A stretch of 48,702 nucleotides of DNA from positions 1 through 48,702 of the forward strand of contig CAKPLX010000003.1 in NCBI GenBank assembly GCA_934167785.1, given 5' to 3'. The stretch comes from an uncultured Bacilli bacterium. Lineage in GTDB: Bacteria > Bacillota_I > Bacilli_A > RF39 > UBA660. Below, piece after piece: positions 25,001-34,967 of this stretch; the stretch's first letter is position 1, and every line of letters starts with the position of its first letter. The position numbers were made by a program, and so were the translations under genes. Below the pieces are notes generated by a model. It was not told where the DNA came from, searched no databases, and was given only the letters and a program-made list of their open reading frames with translations.

Positions 25001-26140
25001 TCAATTTTCATCAATATTTTTTATAGAAACCCTATATGAATTTGGAACAAAATCAAAATGACCAAATGAATTATAATCTATTATAAATCCTTTCGTTACT
25101 TTTCCTTTTCTATATATTCTATACAATCTATAACTATCAGGATGACGTTTAGCAAATTCCAACTCATTACTAGAAATTTCAAAATCAGAATTCAAAGAAG
25201 AAGCACTACTTTTTACCTCAATAAAAATTTCACTAACCATTCCATCTATTACCTCAAAAGACTGAATATCATATCCAAATCCATCGCCATTATCTCGAGA
25301 AATCCACTTGATTCTCTCAGCTAAATCTTCTCTTCCCAATTGAATTAATTTATTTCTTTCAAACTCATATACTAAAGCTTCTCCAGCATATCCATTATCC
25401 AATTTCTTTTTATAATCAGCAACATACGATTTAAAATCACTTTTTCTAACATAAACATTATGTAAAGTTTTTTTCTTTTTACCTTTACTTGGTATCTCTG
25501 AAGTCATTTCCAATAATGACTCTTGATCATTAATTGAGGGAATCTCCTTCTCTTCTTCTAATATCTCAGAAATTTGCTTACTTTCTAATTTTATAGGATC
25601 TGCACTAATATCTTCATCTAAATTCGTATCCTTCAAATAAAGCCTAACCACACTATCATCAACCACATAATCTATAGAATCCTTATAACTATTCTTATGA
25701 GAAACAAAATTCCTTATAATTTGTTCTATCTTCATTTCACCGGGTCGAGTTTTACTTTCTAAACGATCAGCAAAAGTCAAATTTCCTTCTTTTTCCAAAA
25801 TACTTAACAAAATGCTCTGCAAATTAGTAATATCAATTCCAGGGAATTCTTTTAAAATCTGAAAAACATATTTTTTAATTTCTCTCTCACCAGTAATTTT
25901 ATTTTTCCATAAACCAGAATTAAATGAATATGTTTCAAATAAATCTTCTTTTCCATTATAATTTTTATACTCTGAACAATGTTCCTGCAATCGTGCTCTA
26001 ATCTGTGCTTCTAATATACGATCTTGCTCACAATTTCTAATTCTAGACACTTCTTTATAAATTTCAGATAATGAAGCATATTTTTTTCCCTTTGTTGCAC
26101 TCAAAATATTATTAATAGCAATAGCAATATCATTCTTCAT
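25001..26140 (-). CDS. DUF3883-domain nuclease, candidate restriction endonuclease
   Basis: The protein has 379 residues. The N-terminal ~90 residues form a helical winged-helix-like region (ASLSEIYKEVSRIRN), followed by a second helical region and an acidic linker (about 180-220). The C-terminal ~150 residues are a DUF3883 domain with a PD-(D/E)XK core: GYDIQSFE (Asp291) and IEVKSS (Glu308, Lys310), preceded by GYAGEALVYEFERNK. DUF3883 nucleases are common in restriction and other defence loci. It overlaps the upstream methylase gene by 11 bases, the layout of a type II pair. AAGGATGTG precedes the ATG. The target site cannot be read from sequence. Confidence 0.75.
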   Translation of the reverse strand: MKNDIAIAINNILSATKGKKYASLSEIYKEVSRIRNCEQDRILEAQIRARLQEHCSEYKNYNGKEDLFETYSFNSGLWKNKITGEREIKKYVFQILKEFPGIDITNLQSILLSILEKEGNLTFADRLESKTRPGEMKIEQIIRNFVSHKNSYKDSIDYVVDDSVVRLYLKDTNLDEDISADPIKLESKQISEILEEEKEIPSINDQESLLEMTSEIPSKGKKKKTLHNVYVRKSDFKSYVADYKKKLDNGYAGEALVYEFERNKLIQLGREDLAERIKWISRDNGDGFGYDIQSFEVIDGMVSEIFIEVKSSASSLNSDFEISSNELEFAKRHPDSYRLYRIYRKGKVTKGFIIDYNSFGHFDFVPNSYRVSIKNIDEN

Positions 26141-27266
26141 AAATCACATCCTTATCATCATAATTAGTTATCAAAAGATGTTCAGTAGCCTTATCATTTC
26201 TATTCATAAAACTAACCAAATACTTTTTATCAAAAGATTTAATAATAAAGCCACTATCTTTATACAAATTATATATAAAATCTGTATTTTTTATAATCAA
26301 CATAAACTTAGCCTTTGTCGTTTTCAAATACGAAGCCAATCGAATTTGATCTTCCTTACCAAAAACATTTTTTGCATAAGTGGAAAATTCAGTATCATAA
26401 GGTGGATCTAAAAATAAAAAGTCATTTTCATTTAAATCAATTTTATCACAAAAATCTTCAAAATCTAAACTATACAACTCTGTATTTTTTAAATACTCTT
26501 TCAAATCATCTGAAGATAAATATTCTATTTTTTTACTAAAATCTTTACGATTATAACTTATCCCACCATAAGGAACATTAAATTCACCATTAGCATTATA
26601 CCTAAACATTGCAGCATAACAATAATCTCTTATAAAATAAAATACCGCACAATAAAATTCATCACTTAATTTTAATTTTAACCTATTGTTATACAAATAC
26701 CTAAAATACATATAATAAGCACTCTTAAAAGCTGTTTCAATATTATTCATTACATCCATAGAACACATTTCACATTTTGTCTTTTCTATTTTATACATTC
26801 TAGACAACTTTGCTCTTAAATTTCGTTTAAATTCTACAGATAAATTATACAAATTAATATCCACTTCATTCCTCAATAAATGACCTAATTCCTTATCATG
26901 ATTATCCATATATTCATTAATCAGATCATCTAATAATAAAGGGGTCTTCTTATACTCAGAATAAATATTAAGCAATTCATCATTACTATCTTCAATAATT
27001 TCCTCCAGCAATAACCAATTTTTATTAATCTCATTTAGAGATTTATAAAACTCTTCATTTCCCTTTTTTATCATGTCATACAATAACATTAATTCATCTG
27101 ATTTATCATTAATAATCGAAGTTTTACAATTAACATTTAAATAAACAGCCCCTCCTCCAACAAAAGGATCAATATATCTATCAAAATTTTTAGGCAAATT
27201 TTTTTTTATTATTGGCCATTCTTTCTCTTTACCACCAGCCCATTTTATAATTGGTTTTCTATTCAT
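26130..27266 (-). CDS. D12-class DNA adenine-N6 methyltransferase
   Basis: The product has 378 residues. The SAM-binding motif appears as IKWAGGKEK and DPFVGGGAVYLN at the N-terminus, and the catalytic motif IV as FLDPPYD near residue 290. This order (FxGxG first, DPPY late) defines the alpha/D12 group containing Dam and M.DpnII. It is longer than Dam (about 280) by an insertion around residues 70-190 that probably belongs to the target-recognition region. ATG at 27266 is chosen since GGGAGG lies nine bases upstream; a longer frame lacks a site. Co-transcribed with the DUF3883 nuclease, whose cutting it would block. Confidence 0.88.
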   Translation of the reverse strand: MNRKPIIKWAGGKEKEWPIIKKNLPKNFDRYIDPFVGGGAVYLNVNCKTSIINDKSDELMLLYDMIKKGNEEFYKSLNEINKNWLLLEEIIEDSNDELLNIYSEYKKTPLLLDDLINEYMDNHDKELGHLLRNEVDINLYNLSVEFKRNLRAKLSRMYKIEKTKCEMCSMDVMNNIETAFKSAYYMYFRYLYNNRLKLKLSDEFYCAVFYFIRDYCYAAMFRYNANGEFNVPYGGISYNRKDFSKKIEYLSSDDLKEYLKNTELYSLDFEDFCDKIDLNENDFLFLDPPYDTEFSTYAKNVFGKEDQIRLASYLKTTKAKFMLIIKNTDFIYNLYKDSGFIIKSFDKKYLVSFMNRNDKATEHLLITNYDDKDVIYEE

Positions 27267-27301
27267 TACATTTGACCTCCCGATATTTCTACATCCAGTC
27301 A

Positions 27302-27330
27302 ATTATATCATAAAAATTCAAAATTCTCAG
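27302..27330 (-). promoter_or_regulatory. promoter of the methylase/nuclease operon
   Basis: Minus strand CTGAGA (27325-27330), 17-base spacer, TATAAT (27302-27307), about 35 bases before the start. The -35 box is weak, which would fit low expression of a modification-restriction pair. Confidence 0.45.
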
Positions 27331-27376
27331 TATTTTATTAAAATAAAATAATACTTCAATAATTTTTGTAAATTTT

Positions 27377-27702
27377 TATTGAAAGTGCACAATTAATATG
27401 CAATAAGTTTTGAAAACATATATAATATCTTCTTAAGCAATTTGTTTGTTAAAGAAGTATTGAAAATGGCAAATTATTCTCATCTGTCTTATGAGGATAG
27501 AAAAAATATCGAAGATGGATTAAATGAAAATAAATTCATAAATCAAATTGCTAAAGAATCATATAGAAGTCATTCTACTATTTTAAGAGAAATAGATAGA
27601 AATAAAAAATATTCTGAGCCATCAGCTTGGAATAATTATAAAATTAATCATCCTTATAATTTTCCAATTGTAAATAAAAAGAATCATTACAAGTTTTTAT
27701 AA
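27377..27702 (+). mobile_element. IS30-family remnant
   Basis: ATTGAAAGTGCACAATTAA near 27377 resembles an IS30 inverted-repeat end. A transposase start follows about 70 bases on, and the coding frame ends prematurely at 27702. No matching right end is visible. The relic forms the right border of the methylase/nuclease island. Confidence 0.6.
27466..27702 (+). pseudogene. truncated IS30-type transposase
   Basis: The 78-residue frame reads MANYSHLSYEDRKNIEDGLN, the N-terminal helix-turn-helix region of IS30-family transposases. It continues through RSHSTILREIDRNKKYSEPS and stops after the IVNKKNHYK block. The catalytic DDE domain is absent, so the element cannot move itself. It differs in sequence from the IS30 relic at 4430, so two different IS30 types have visited this segment. 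Confidence 0.75.
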
Positions 27703-27735
27703 AAAATCTATTGAATTAAAAAGAGCTATTAATAA

Positions 27736-27828
27736 ATGGAGATTAATATACAAATTTCTTTTAATATCGATCCACTAAAATGCCCAAATTTTGATACTAT
27801 AATGGTATACACAGAAAGTGTATGTTGA
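27736..27828 (+). pseudogene. fragment resembling a transposase C-terminal zinc motif
   Basis: A 30-codon frame contains DPLKCPNFDTIMVYTE. The pattern DPLKCPxCxxxM occurs near the end of several transposase families, here with the second Cys lost to Phe. It has no ribosome site and is probably a decayed C-terminus. The family is not certain. Confidence 0.3.
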
Positions 27829-28097
27829 ACAGAGGAAGTATCATAAATGAAGATTTCGAATTTAAAATAGATGAATTGGGCGAATGGATAGATGACATAG
27901 GTCCATATATTCCAGATATAAAAAGCATATGCTTAAATTGTGAATCAGAAGAAACTATACCTGATTTCATTTATGATGAAATGGTAGGAAAAGCAAAGCA
28001 TAAAGAACTAAAAACTAAACAAAAAGTATCAACTATTTACTGTAATAGATGTGATAAATTTAAAACAGTATCAAAATATTGGTTAAACCAAGAATAA
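27822..28097 (+). CDS. small protein with two Cys-x2-Cys pairs (zinc-ribbon-like)
   Basis: The frame has 91 residues. An acidic N-terminal half (FEFKIDELGEWIDDIGPYIP) is followed by CLNCESEE and, 40 residues on, CNRCDKF; together they could form one zinc ribbon. I do not recognise the family. The ATG at 27822 has no ribosome site of its own and overlaps the preceding relic; AGAGGAAG lies just after it, so the true start may have been lost. A strong terminator follows. It may be cargo or a regulatory protein of a decayed mobile element, or an unrelated small gene. Confidence 0.4.
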   Translation: MLNRGSIINEDFEFKIDELGEWIDDIGPYIPDIKSICLNCESEETIPDFIYDEMVGKAKHKELKTKQKVSTIYCNRCDKFKTVSKYWLNQE

Positions 28098-28120
28098 TCA
28101 TACTTATTAAAAATGCTTAA

Positions 28121-28149
28121 AAATGGGTGCAAAATAATTGCACCCATTT
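28121..28149 (+). terminator. terminator of the zinc-ribbon gene
   Basis: A perfect 12-bp stem, AAATGGGTGCAA (28121-28132) with its complement at 28138-28149, has a five-base loop AATAA. It lies 24 bases after the stop of the small gene. The 3' side ends ATTTGATTA, only a modest U-tract, so the hairpin may also be a repeat end. Confidence 0.6.
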
Positions 28150-28201
28150 GATTAACTACTAATTATACGCAAAAAATCATATTTCCCTTATAAACAAAAG
28201 T

Positions 28202-28274
28202 ATTCCCCTCTCTCGAGGGGAATTTCAGGGGGTTTTGGTTGAATACACTCCTACATTTTATTTCGTACGGAGTG
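28202..28274. repeat. two-hairpin element of unknown nature
   Basis: Two stem-loops lie side by side. ATTCCCCTC-TCTC-GAGGGGAAT is a perfect 9-bp stem (about 28202-28223). CACTCCTAC with GTAcGGAGTG is a 9-bp stem with one bulge (28246-28274). Local GC content is well above the surroundings. The element sits between transposon relics and xerC with no open frame over it. It may be a MITE-like repeat, an IS end or a structured RNA. The rest of 28150-28509 is AT-rich; I see nothing else in it. Confidence 0.4.
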
Positions 28275-28509
28275 AGCATAATTTCTTATGCCATTATCAT
28301 CATAATATAAAAATGAAAAAAAAGCAAGTCATTTTACCAATTTTATTTTTCATAAATAAAAGCATCAAATTTACTTAATGATAATTATCGTCAAAAAATT
28401 CATAGAACATAGAGAAAAATTCAAGTTAATGTAAAATTAATTTTTACAATTAATAAAAAAATTAATAACAATCTTCATTCTATCTAAAGTGATCAAGTTC
28501 TAAATCTAT

Positions 28510-29382
28510 CTATTCCTTTCCACGAGGATGAGCAAATTCATAAACTTGCTTTAATCTTTCATTACTAACATGAGTATAAATCCCTGTTGTATTAACCGAA
28601 CTATGACCAAGTAGCTCTTTCACTGTCATTAAATCAGCACCCTGATTAAGCATATCTGTAGCAAATGTATGTCTTAATGTATGAGGAGAAATATGATAAT
28701 CTACTCCACATTTGAAAACAGCATCATCAATAACCTTCCTGACATACCTTCCTGACAACACACCACCATTTTTATTCAAAAATAAATATTCACTTTTTTT
28801 CTGATTCAGTATTTTATAACCATCAGACAAATAAAGTCTTAAAATATCCTCACAATAACTTCCAAAAAAAACCACTCTCTCTTTTCGTCCCTTTCCTAAA
28901 ATATGAATAGTCTTATCATACAAATTAATATCAGATACTCGAATACTAACCAATTCACTAACCCGAACTCCTGTCGCGTAAAGCATTTCTAATAATAAGG
29001 TATTTCTTTGCCCTAAAGCATCATCCAAAGGAAAAGCATGAAACATCTTTTCTAAATCATTATCTTTAGCATATTTTGGTAATAAACTACTTCTTTTAGG
29101 ATTAGGTACTTCACTAAAATAATTATTAATTTTTTTCCCTTCATCTTCTAAATAGTGATAAAAACTTCTAATCGAACTAAGTTTACGTGAAATTGAATTT
29201 CTAGATAACCTTTTTGCATACAAATATTCCAAATAATCTTGCACATCTTTCTCCTCATAATGCAAAATATCATTCTTAAAATCATATAACTCCATTAAAT
29301 CTTCACGATACCCTAAAATAGTGCAATTAGAATATTTCTTTACTACTTGTAAATAATTTAAATAACTTAATATTTCTTTCAT
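28510..29382 (-). CDS. xerC: tyrosine recombinase, XerC/XerD type
   Basis: The protein has 290 residues and would resolve chromosome dimers at dif. It has an N-terminal SAM-like DNA-binding domain (YREDLMELYDF; RLSRNSISRKLSSIRSFYHY). The catalytic domain has all active residues: Arg in ATGVRVSEL, Lys in GKGRKERVV, His/Arg in HTLRHTFATD, His in LGHSSVNTT and the nucleophile in YTHVS. Whether it is XerC, XerD or CodV cannot be settled by eye. AAGGGA lies six bases before the ATG. It is the last gene of the sigH-uvrA operon, and no clear terminator is seen in the bases after it. Confidence 0.88.
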   Translation of the reverse strand: MKEILSYLNYLQVVKKYSNCTILGYREDLMELYDFKNDILHYEEKDVQDYLEYLYAKRLSRNSISRKLSSIRSFYHYLEDEGKKINNYFSEVPNPKRSSLLPKYAKDNDLEKMFHAFPLDDALGQRNTLLLEMLYATGVRVSELVSIRVSDINLYDKTIHILGKGRKERVVFFGSYCEDILRLYLSDGYKILNQKKSEYLFLNKNGGVLSGRYVRKVIDDAVFKCGVDYHISPHTLRHTFATDMLNQGADLMTVKELLGHSSVNTTGIYTHVSNERLKQVYEFAHPRGKE

Positions 29383-29439
29383 TAAAATCCCTTATTTCTC
29401 TTCTGTACTTTCGCTTTTTTTCTCAAAAAAGAGAATCCT

Positions 29440-32265
29440 CTAAGATTTATCTTTTTCAAGTATTTCCTTTAAGAATTCCCCCGTATAAGAACCTTCAACC
29501 TGACTAACCGCCTCAGGAGTACCCGTAGCAACAATATTACCACCCATATCTCCACCTTCAGGTCCCAAATCAATAATATAGTCAGCAACCTTAATAACAT
29601 CTAAATTATGTTCAATAACAAGAACAGTATCGCCATTATCAACAATTCTTTCTAATATTTTTAATAATTTCTTGATATCATGAGAATGAAGCCCAGTAGT
29701 AGGTTCATCCAAAATAAATAAACTTTTCCCCGTTGCTTTCTTTTGTAACTCTTTAGCAAGCTTTACTCGAGCAGCCTCACCGCCAGATAAAGTCGGTGCA
29801 GATTGTCCTAACTCAACATAGCCAAGTCCTACATCATGAAGAACCTGCAATTTATTTCTAACTTTTGCATGATTCTCAAAAAACTTTAAAGCTTCATCAA
29901 CCCGCATATTTAAAACATCATAAATATTTTTATCCTTATATTTAATTTGCAAAGTCTCTCGATTATATCTAGTACCACCACATACTTCACAAGCAACATA
30001 AACATCAGGTAAAAAATGCATTTCAATTTTTTTAACGCCATCTCCCCAACAAGCTTCACATCTTCCACCCTTTACATTAAAGGAAAACCTTCCCTTATCA
30101 TATCCCCTTATCTTAGCTTCTTTTGTCTCTGCAAAAATATCTCGAATATCATCAAATACGCCAACATAAGTTGCAGGATTACTCCTTGGTGTCCTACCAA
30201 TTGGATTTTGCGTAATCTGAATCACTTTATCAATATTTTCTAGTCCTTTAATTTCTTTATATTTCCCAGGTTTTTCCTTCGAATGATACAAATGATTAGC
30301 AAGAGCTTTATATAAAATTTCATTCACTAAAGTACTCTTCCCCGAGCCACTAACCCCCGTTACACAAGTAAACGTTCCAAGAGGAATTTTTACATTAATA
30401 TTTTTTAAATTATGTTCCTTAGCACCTTTAATAGTTAAGTATTTTTTATTTCCCCGTCTTCTTTTTGAAGGAACTTCAATTTTATATTCTCCGGTCAAAT
30501 ACTTACCCGTCAAACTATTCTCATCCTTCATCACTTCTTCTGGTGTTCCACATGCCATTACCAATCCCCCATTATCTCCCGCAAGAGGACCAATATCAAT
30601 CAAATAATCAGCAGCTAACATTGTATCCGTATCATGTTCCACTACAATCAAAGAATTTCCTAAATCTCTCATTTTAAGTAATGAATCAATAAGCTTACGA
30701 TTATCCCTTTGATGAAGTCCAATACTAGGCTCATCAAGGACATATAAAACACCTGTTAATCTTGAACCAATCTGAGTAGCAAGACGAATTCTTTGACTTT
30801 CTCCACCAGATAAAGTACCAGCACTTCTAGATAAAGTTAAATAATCTAGTCCTACATTCATTAAAAAATCTAATCTTGATAAAATCTCTTTAACTAAAAT
30901 TTCTGATATTTCAGCCTGTTCTTTAGAAAGAGATAACGCTCCAATAAATTTTCTTAAATCCCGAACAGATAAATTCGTTACTTCAAAAATATTCTTTCCA
31001 TTAACAAGAACGGATAAAACACTAGGTTTAAGTCTTGAACCACCACAGCATTGACAAGGAAGTTCCATCATAAATCGTTCAATCCATTCTCTAATCCAAC
31101 CACTCTTTGTTTCAATATATCTTCTCTCTAAATTGGTAATAATTCCTTCAAAATAATCACGAGAAACTCTAGTATTTCCATTTTTTGAAATATAATGATA
31201 TTCTAAAACATCAGGAGAACCATATAAAATAATATCTAATTCTTGTTTTTTTAAATCCTTAATTTTCTTATCCAAAGAAATACCGTAACGCTCACTAACC
31301 GTTCGAAGTTGAGTCATGATAATATTATTATCATCATCTACACTAATTGTCGTAATAGCCCCTTCATTAATTGATTTATTTTTATCTGGAATCACCAAAT
31401 CAACATCAATTTTATATTGAACACCAAGTCCTTTACAAGTAGGACAAGCCCCATATGGTGCATTAAAAGAAAATATACGGGGTTCTAACTCTTCTAAAGA
31501 ATAATCACAATAAGGACAAGCAAAATTCTCACTAAATAAAACTTCTCCCTTACCAACAACATCAACAATAACTTTTCCTTTTCCCAAATTAGTAGCAACT
31601 TCCATAGCCTCATAAAGACGACTTCGAATAGAATCCTTAACAATAAGACGATCTATTATAACAGCAATAGTATGTTTTTTGTTTTTATCTAATACGATTT
31701 CTGTAGACAAATCATAAATTTCACTATCGATCTTTACCCGAACATATCCCTCACGTCTAAGACGATCCAAGGTCTCTTTATGAGTTCCTTTTTCTCCTTT
31801 AACAATCAATGCAGCAATCATGATTTTGGTTCCCTCATCATAACTAAGAACTTTATTCACCATTTCCTCGATACTTTGACTCGTTATAGGAATATGATGC
31901 TCTGGACAATAAGGAACACCAACTCGAGCAAACAGAAGTCTTAAATAATCATAAATTTCTGTAACTGTACCAACAGTACTTCTTGGATTATTATTTGTAG
32001 TTTTCTGATCAATACTAATAGATGGAGACAATCCCTCAATACTATCTACATCTACTCTCTCTGTATTTCCCAAAAACTGTCTAGCATAAGCAGATAAAGA
32101 TTCAACATAACGTCTTTGACCTTCAGCATAAATCGTATCAAAAGCAAGTGAACTCTTCCCCGAACCACTAACACCTGTAATTACAACTAATTTATTTTTA
32201 GGAATCTCTACATCAATATTTTTTAAATTATTAACTCTAGCACCTTTAACAATAATCTTATCCAT
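29440..32265 (-). CDS. uvrA: excinuclease ABC subunit A
   Basis: UvrA (941 residues) is the damage-sensing ATPase of nucleotide excision repair. It has two ABC modules, with Walker A sites [20 protein letters not shown] (near the N-terminus) and [15 protein letters not shown] (about residue 640). Signature motifs are [17 protein letters not shown] and [16 protein letters not shown]. Zinc modules CPYC...CPTC and CEAC...CEVC are present. The ATG at 32265 has GGGGTG nine bases upstream; the GTG 12 bases earlier is too close to it. uvrB, the usual neighbour, is not here; instead it follows sigH. Confidence 0.97.
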   Translation of the reverse strand: MDKIIVKGARVNNLKNIDVEIPKNKLVVITGVSGSGKSSLAFDTIYAEGQRRYVESLSAYARQFLGNTERVDVDSIEGLSPSISIDQKTTNNNPRSTVGTVTEIYDYLRLLFARVGVPYCPEHHIPITSQSIEEMVNKVLSYDEGTKIMIAALIVKGEKGTHKETLDRLRREGYVRVKIDSEIYDLSTEIVLDKNKKHTIAVIIDRLIVKDSIRSRLYEAMEVATNLGKGKVIVDVVGKGEVLFSENFACPYCDYSLEELEPRIFSFNAPYGACPTCKGLGVQYKIDVDLVIPDKNKSINEGAITTISVDDDNNIIMTQLRTVSERYGISLDKKIKDLKKQELDIILYGSPDVLEYHYISKNGNTRVSRDYFEGIITNLERRYIETKSGWIREWIERFMMELPCQCCGGSRLKPSVLSVLVNGKNIFEVTNLSVRDLRKFIGALSLSKEQAEISEILVKEILSRLDFLMNVGLDYLTLSRSAGTLSGGESQRIRLATQIGSRLTGVLYVLDEPSIGLHQRDNRKLIDSLLKMRDLGNSLIVVEHDTDTMLAADYLIDIGPLAGDNGGLVMACGTPEEVMKDENSLTGKYLTGEYKIEVPSKRRRGNKKYLTIKGAKEHNLKNINVKIPLGTFTCVTGVSGSGKSTLVNEILYKALANHLYHSKEKPGKYKEIKGLENIDKVIQITQNPIGRTPRSNPATYVGVFDDIRDIFAETKEAKIRGYDKGRFSFNVKGGRCEACWGDGVKKIEMHFLPDVYVACEVCGGTRYNRETLQIKYKDKNIYDVLNMRVDEALKFFENHAKVRNKLQVLHDVGLGYVELGQSAPTLSGGEAARVKLAKELQKKATGKSLFILDEPTTGLHSHDIKKLLKILERIVDNGDTVLVIEHNLDVIKVADYIIDLGPEGGDMGGNIVATGTPEAVSQVEGSYTGEFLKEILEKDKS

Positions 32266-32300
32266 ATCCTTAAACACCCCAATCTATAAAACCATCTCTT

Positions 32301-32897
32301 CTAAATAATATTTTTAATCTTTAAGCGAATCCTTTGAATTGCATTATCAATACTCTTTTGATCCCGATCTAAAATACCAGCAATTTCCCGATAATCAAAA
32401 TTTTGCAATTTAAGTCGAAAAACACACTCTTCAAAATCTGTCAATTTACCAACAATTTTTAAATACAATTCCTTAAAATCTTCATCCAATAACAACCCCC
32501 GCTCTGGATTATTACGATTATCCTCAATATAATCAATCAAATTAATATCGCTATCACTATCAATTGACTCAAGAGGAACAGCCTCATTCAAAAATTTATG
32601 TTTATCTCGATTTTGTTTAGTTACCTCACTCATTAATTGTCTTTCCATACAAACTGTCACAAAAGTATAAAAGCTAGTATTATCATTTTCATTAAACCTT
32701 AAAACAGCTTCCTCAAAACCAATCGTACATTCCTGAACCAAATCCGTAAATTCTATTCCTTTATTCTGAACATACTTAAAATACTTATGACACAATTTCT
32801 GAATTAAAGGACGATATTTAGTATATAAAATTTCTCCTGCTTCCTCATTATTTTCTTGTGCTAAACTAACAAGTTCATAATCATTTAAATCTTTCAT
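32301..32897 (-). CDS. sigH: RNA polymerase sigma factor, SigH-like
   Basis: This sigma-70 family factor has 198 residues. Region 2 reads [20 protein letters not shown], with [20 protein letters not shown] for the -10 recognising helices. Region 4 reads [20 protein letters not shown] followed by a helix-turn-helix. Position after mrnC-rlmB is where sigH lies in Bacillus and relatives, where it starts sporulation and, in some species, competence. It is shorter than B. subtilis SigH (218). Its start overlaps the rlmB stop by four bases. The match to the gerA operon elsewhere in the window supports a spore-former. Confidence 0.8.
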   Translation of the reverse strand: MKDLNDYELVSLAQENNEEAGEILYTKYRPLIQKLCHKYFKYVQNKGIEFTDLVQECTIGFEEAVLRFNENDNTSFYTFVTVCMERQLMSEVTKQNRDKHKFLNEAVPLESIDSDSDINLIDYIEDNRNNPERGLLLDEDFKELYLKIVGKLTDFEECVFRLKLQNFDYREIAGILDRDQKSIDNAIQRIRLKIKNII

Positions 32898-33607
32898 CGC
32901 CGCCTCCTTGATAAAACAATTTCAGACAAAACAATTCCACAGGAAACCGAAGCATTTAAACTATTGATCTTTCCAGTCATGGGAATACTAGCTACAAAAT
33001 CACAATTCTTTCTAACCACATCAGATATTCCTTTGCCTTCATTCCCAATAATAAGACAAATCTTTGAACAATAATCTATTTTGTCATAATCTACACCGTC
33101 CATATCCGTACCAACAATCCAAAACCCATGTTTTTTTAATTTAGAAATAGTACTATTTAAATTTGCCACCCGAACAATTTTCATATAACTAATTGCTCCT
33201 GCTGAAGTTTTTACTACAGTTGAATTAACTGTTACACTTCGATCATTTGGAATAATAATACCATCCACACCTAAAGCTTCAGAAGTACGAATAATTGCAC
33301 CAAAATTATGAGGATCCTCTAAATGATCCAACATAACAATAAGTGCTCTATTATTATCTTGAACACTTTTTAATAAATCATCCAAAGAATAAGTATTAAC
33401 TTCTGGAGATTCCAAAATAATTCCTTGATGATTACCTTTTACTTTTTTATCCATAATTTTACTATCTAAAAAACAAAACTTAATCCTTCGAGAATGAATT
33501 AATTGCATAATTTCTTCATCACGAAATCCTTGACTCAAATAAATCTTTAAAATTTCTTCACCACTTTTTAACTTTTCTCTTGCGACATTTTTTCCATAGA
33601 TATACAT
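32894..33607 (-). CDS. rlmB: 23S rRNA (guanosine-2'-O-)-methyltransferase, RlmB-like
   Basis: This SpoU-class trefoil-knot methyltransferase (237 residues) modifies G2251 (E. coli numbering) near the peptidyl-transferase centre. The N-terminal substrate-binding domain reads YIYGKNVAREKL. Motif 1 is LDHLEDPHNFGAIIRTSEAL, motif 2 is LIIGNEGKGISDVVRKNCDF, and motif 3 is PMTGKINSLNASVSCGIVLS. The gene overlaps mrnC by one base (TAATG) and sigH by four. Confidence 0.94.
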   Translation of the reverse strand: MYIYGKNVAREKLKSGEEILKIYLSQGFRDEEIMQLIHSRRIKFCFLDSKIMDKKVKGNHQGIILESPEVNTYSLDDLLKSVQDNNRALIVMLDHLEDPHNFGAIIRTSEALGVDGIIIPNDRSVTVNSTVVKTSAGAISYMKIVRVANLNSTISKLKKHGFWIVGTDMDGVDYDKIDYCSKICLIIGNEGKGISDVVRKNCDFVASIPMTGKINSLNASVSCGIVLSEIVLSRRRR

Positions 33608-33993
33608 TATTTCACCTCAATATTACTAAATATTTCTCTTAATCTATCTTCTTTTTTAGATAAATATAAATAGCCAACCAAAGCCTCAAAACCAGTCGAT
33701 AATTTATAGGTTAAAATATCTGTATGTTTCGGATGACTACTTCTTTTATAATTTCTTCCTCGTTTAACAATTTCAATTTCTTCTTCCGTTAACTTATTTT
33801 CTTCTAACAATTTTCTTAATAAACTAGCTTGTCCTTTTGCAGATACATATAAAACAGCCTTTTTTTGTAATTCTTCAACATGTGCAATCCCAAGTTGAAT
33901 TAATGACTCCCGAATATACACCTCATATATAGCATCTCCTAAATAAGCAAGTGTAACCACATTAATCATTCTCACATCTTCTATACTCTTCAC
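33607..33993 (-). CDS. mrnC: Mini-ribonuclease III
   Basis: Mini-III (128 residues) is an RNase III catalytic domain without the dsRNA-binding domain; it matures the ends of 23S rRNA in Bacilli. The catalytic block LAYLGDAIYEVYIRE has Asp and Glu at the usual positions, with HTDILTYKLSTGFEALVGYL towards the end. GTG is the likely start, with AGGGAGAG nine bases upstream, and overlaps the yqeH stop by four bases. Neighbour rlmB is standard. Confidence 0.92.
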   Translation of the reverse strand: MKSIEDVRMINVVTLAYLGDAIYEVYIRESLIQLGIAHVEELQKKAVLYVSAKGQASLLRKLLEENKLTEEEIEIVKRGRNYKRSSHPKHTDILTYKLSTGFEALVGYLYLSKKEDRLREIFSNIEVK

Positions 33994-34967
33994 GCAATAA
34001 AACTCTCCCTTACCCTTGCCTCTACCTCATCTGGTAAATACAAAGTAATATTAAAATTTCCCATAAACTTTATAAAACCAAGACCTGGAACAACAATTTC
34101 TTCTCCTTTTTTTACAGAATACTTACTCATCTGATTTTCACGATAAGTATCCTTTAAATAATTAGCAAATCTTATTGGAACTGCATTAGAAACATAAATT
34201 ACAAAACTACTTCTAGATAAACTTTCATAATCCATTCGCACAAAAGGACCAATTAAAATACTTCCCTTTCCCTCAACTTGACAACTTTTAGGACGAATTT
34301 CTTTTTTAGGTGTCACCATTTTTAATTCTTTTTTTCCCAAATGATGAACCAAATTTCCTTTTCCTAACAAACCGGGAGTATCAATAAGGGTAAAATCAGG
34401 AAATTTAATCTCTACCTCATCTAAAGTCGTAGAAGGATACATACTAGTAGTAACTTCTCCTTTACTTTCACTATAATCATGAATCAACTGATTTAAAAGG
34501 GTACTTTTTCCTGAATTTGTATTCCCAACCAAATACACCAAATCATTGCCAAAAGTAAGAATTTGTTTATACAATAAATCAAGGCCATAATTTTTAATAC
34601 TACTAACCACAGAAACATCTAAAATATTAGGATATTTCTTTAAAAAATATTCTTTTATCTTATCGTCTATCAAACTCTTAGGCATAATGTCTCTTTTGGT
34701 AACAACCAAAAGAACTTTTTCAAATGAATCAATAAAATCAACTTCAAGAGACAAAATATCAGTGACATATAAAACTAAACTTTGAGAAGGAATTTTTTGA
34801 ATAATCTTCTCATAATCTAAATTATTAAGTGAAACCCCTTGATATTCTCCATAATGTTTTAACCGAAAACATCTCTCACAAAAAAGACTTTCCATATTCA
34901 TGGTATAACCCACTTCTAAAGGTGAAGTATCTTGTAATAAAATACCACATCCCTTACATTTACTCAT
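33990..34967 (-). CDS. yqeH: ribosome-assembly GTPase YqeH
   Basis: This circularly permuted GTPase (325 residues) is needed for 30S assembly. A zinc finger at the start has CKGCGILLQ and CERCFRLKHYG. The permuted G motifs run G4 (VVTKRDI), G5, G1 (GNTNSGKSTLLN), G3 (LIDTPGLL), confirming the YqeH/RbgA order. The C-terminal domain is of the TRAP-like RNA-binding type. It overlaps yqeG by eight bases. Confidence 0.95.
   Translation of the reverse strand: MSKCKGCGILLQDTSPLEVGYTMNMESLFCERCFRLKHYGEYQGVSLNNLDYEKIIQKIPSQSLVLYVTDILSLEVDFIDSFEKVLLVVTKRDIMPKSLIDDKIKEYFLKKYPNILDVSVVSSIKNYGLDLLYKQILTFGNDLVYLVGNTNSGKSTLLNQLIHDYSESKGEVTTSMYPSTTLDEVEIKFPDFTLIDTPGLLGKGNLVHHLGKKELKMVTPKKEIRPKSCQVEGKGSILIGPFVRMDYESLSRSSFVIYVSNAVPIRFANYLKDTYRENQMSKYSVKKGEEIVVPGLGFIKFMGNFNITLYLPDEVEARVRESFIA

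Noticed and set aside
29395..29440. Hairpin between uvrA and xerC as a terminator
   Set aside because: CTC...GAG pairing over CTCTTTTTTGAGAAAA is weak and has no following U-run on the minus strand; uvrA-xerC read-through seems more likely.
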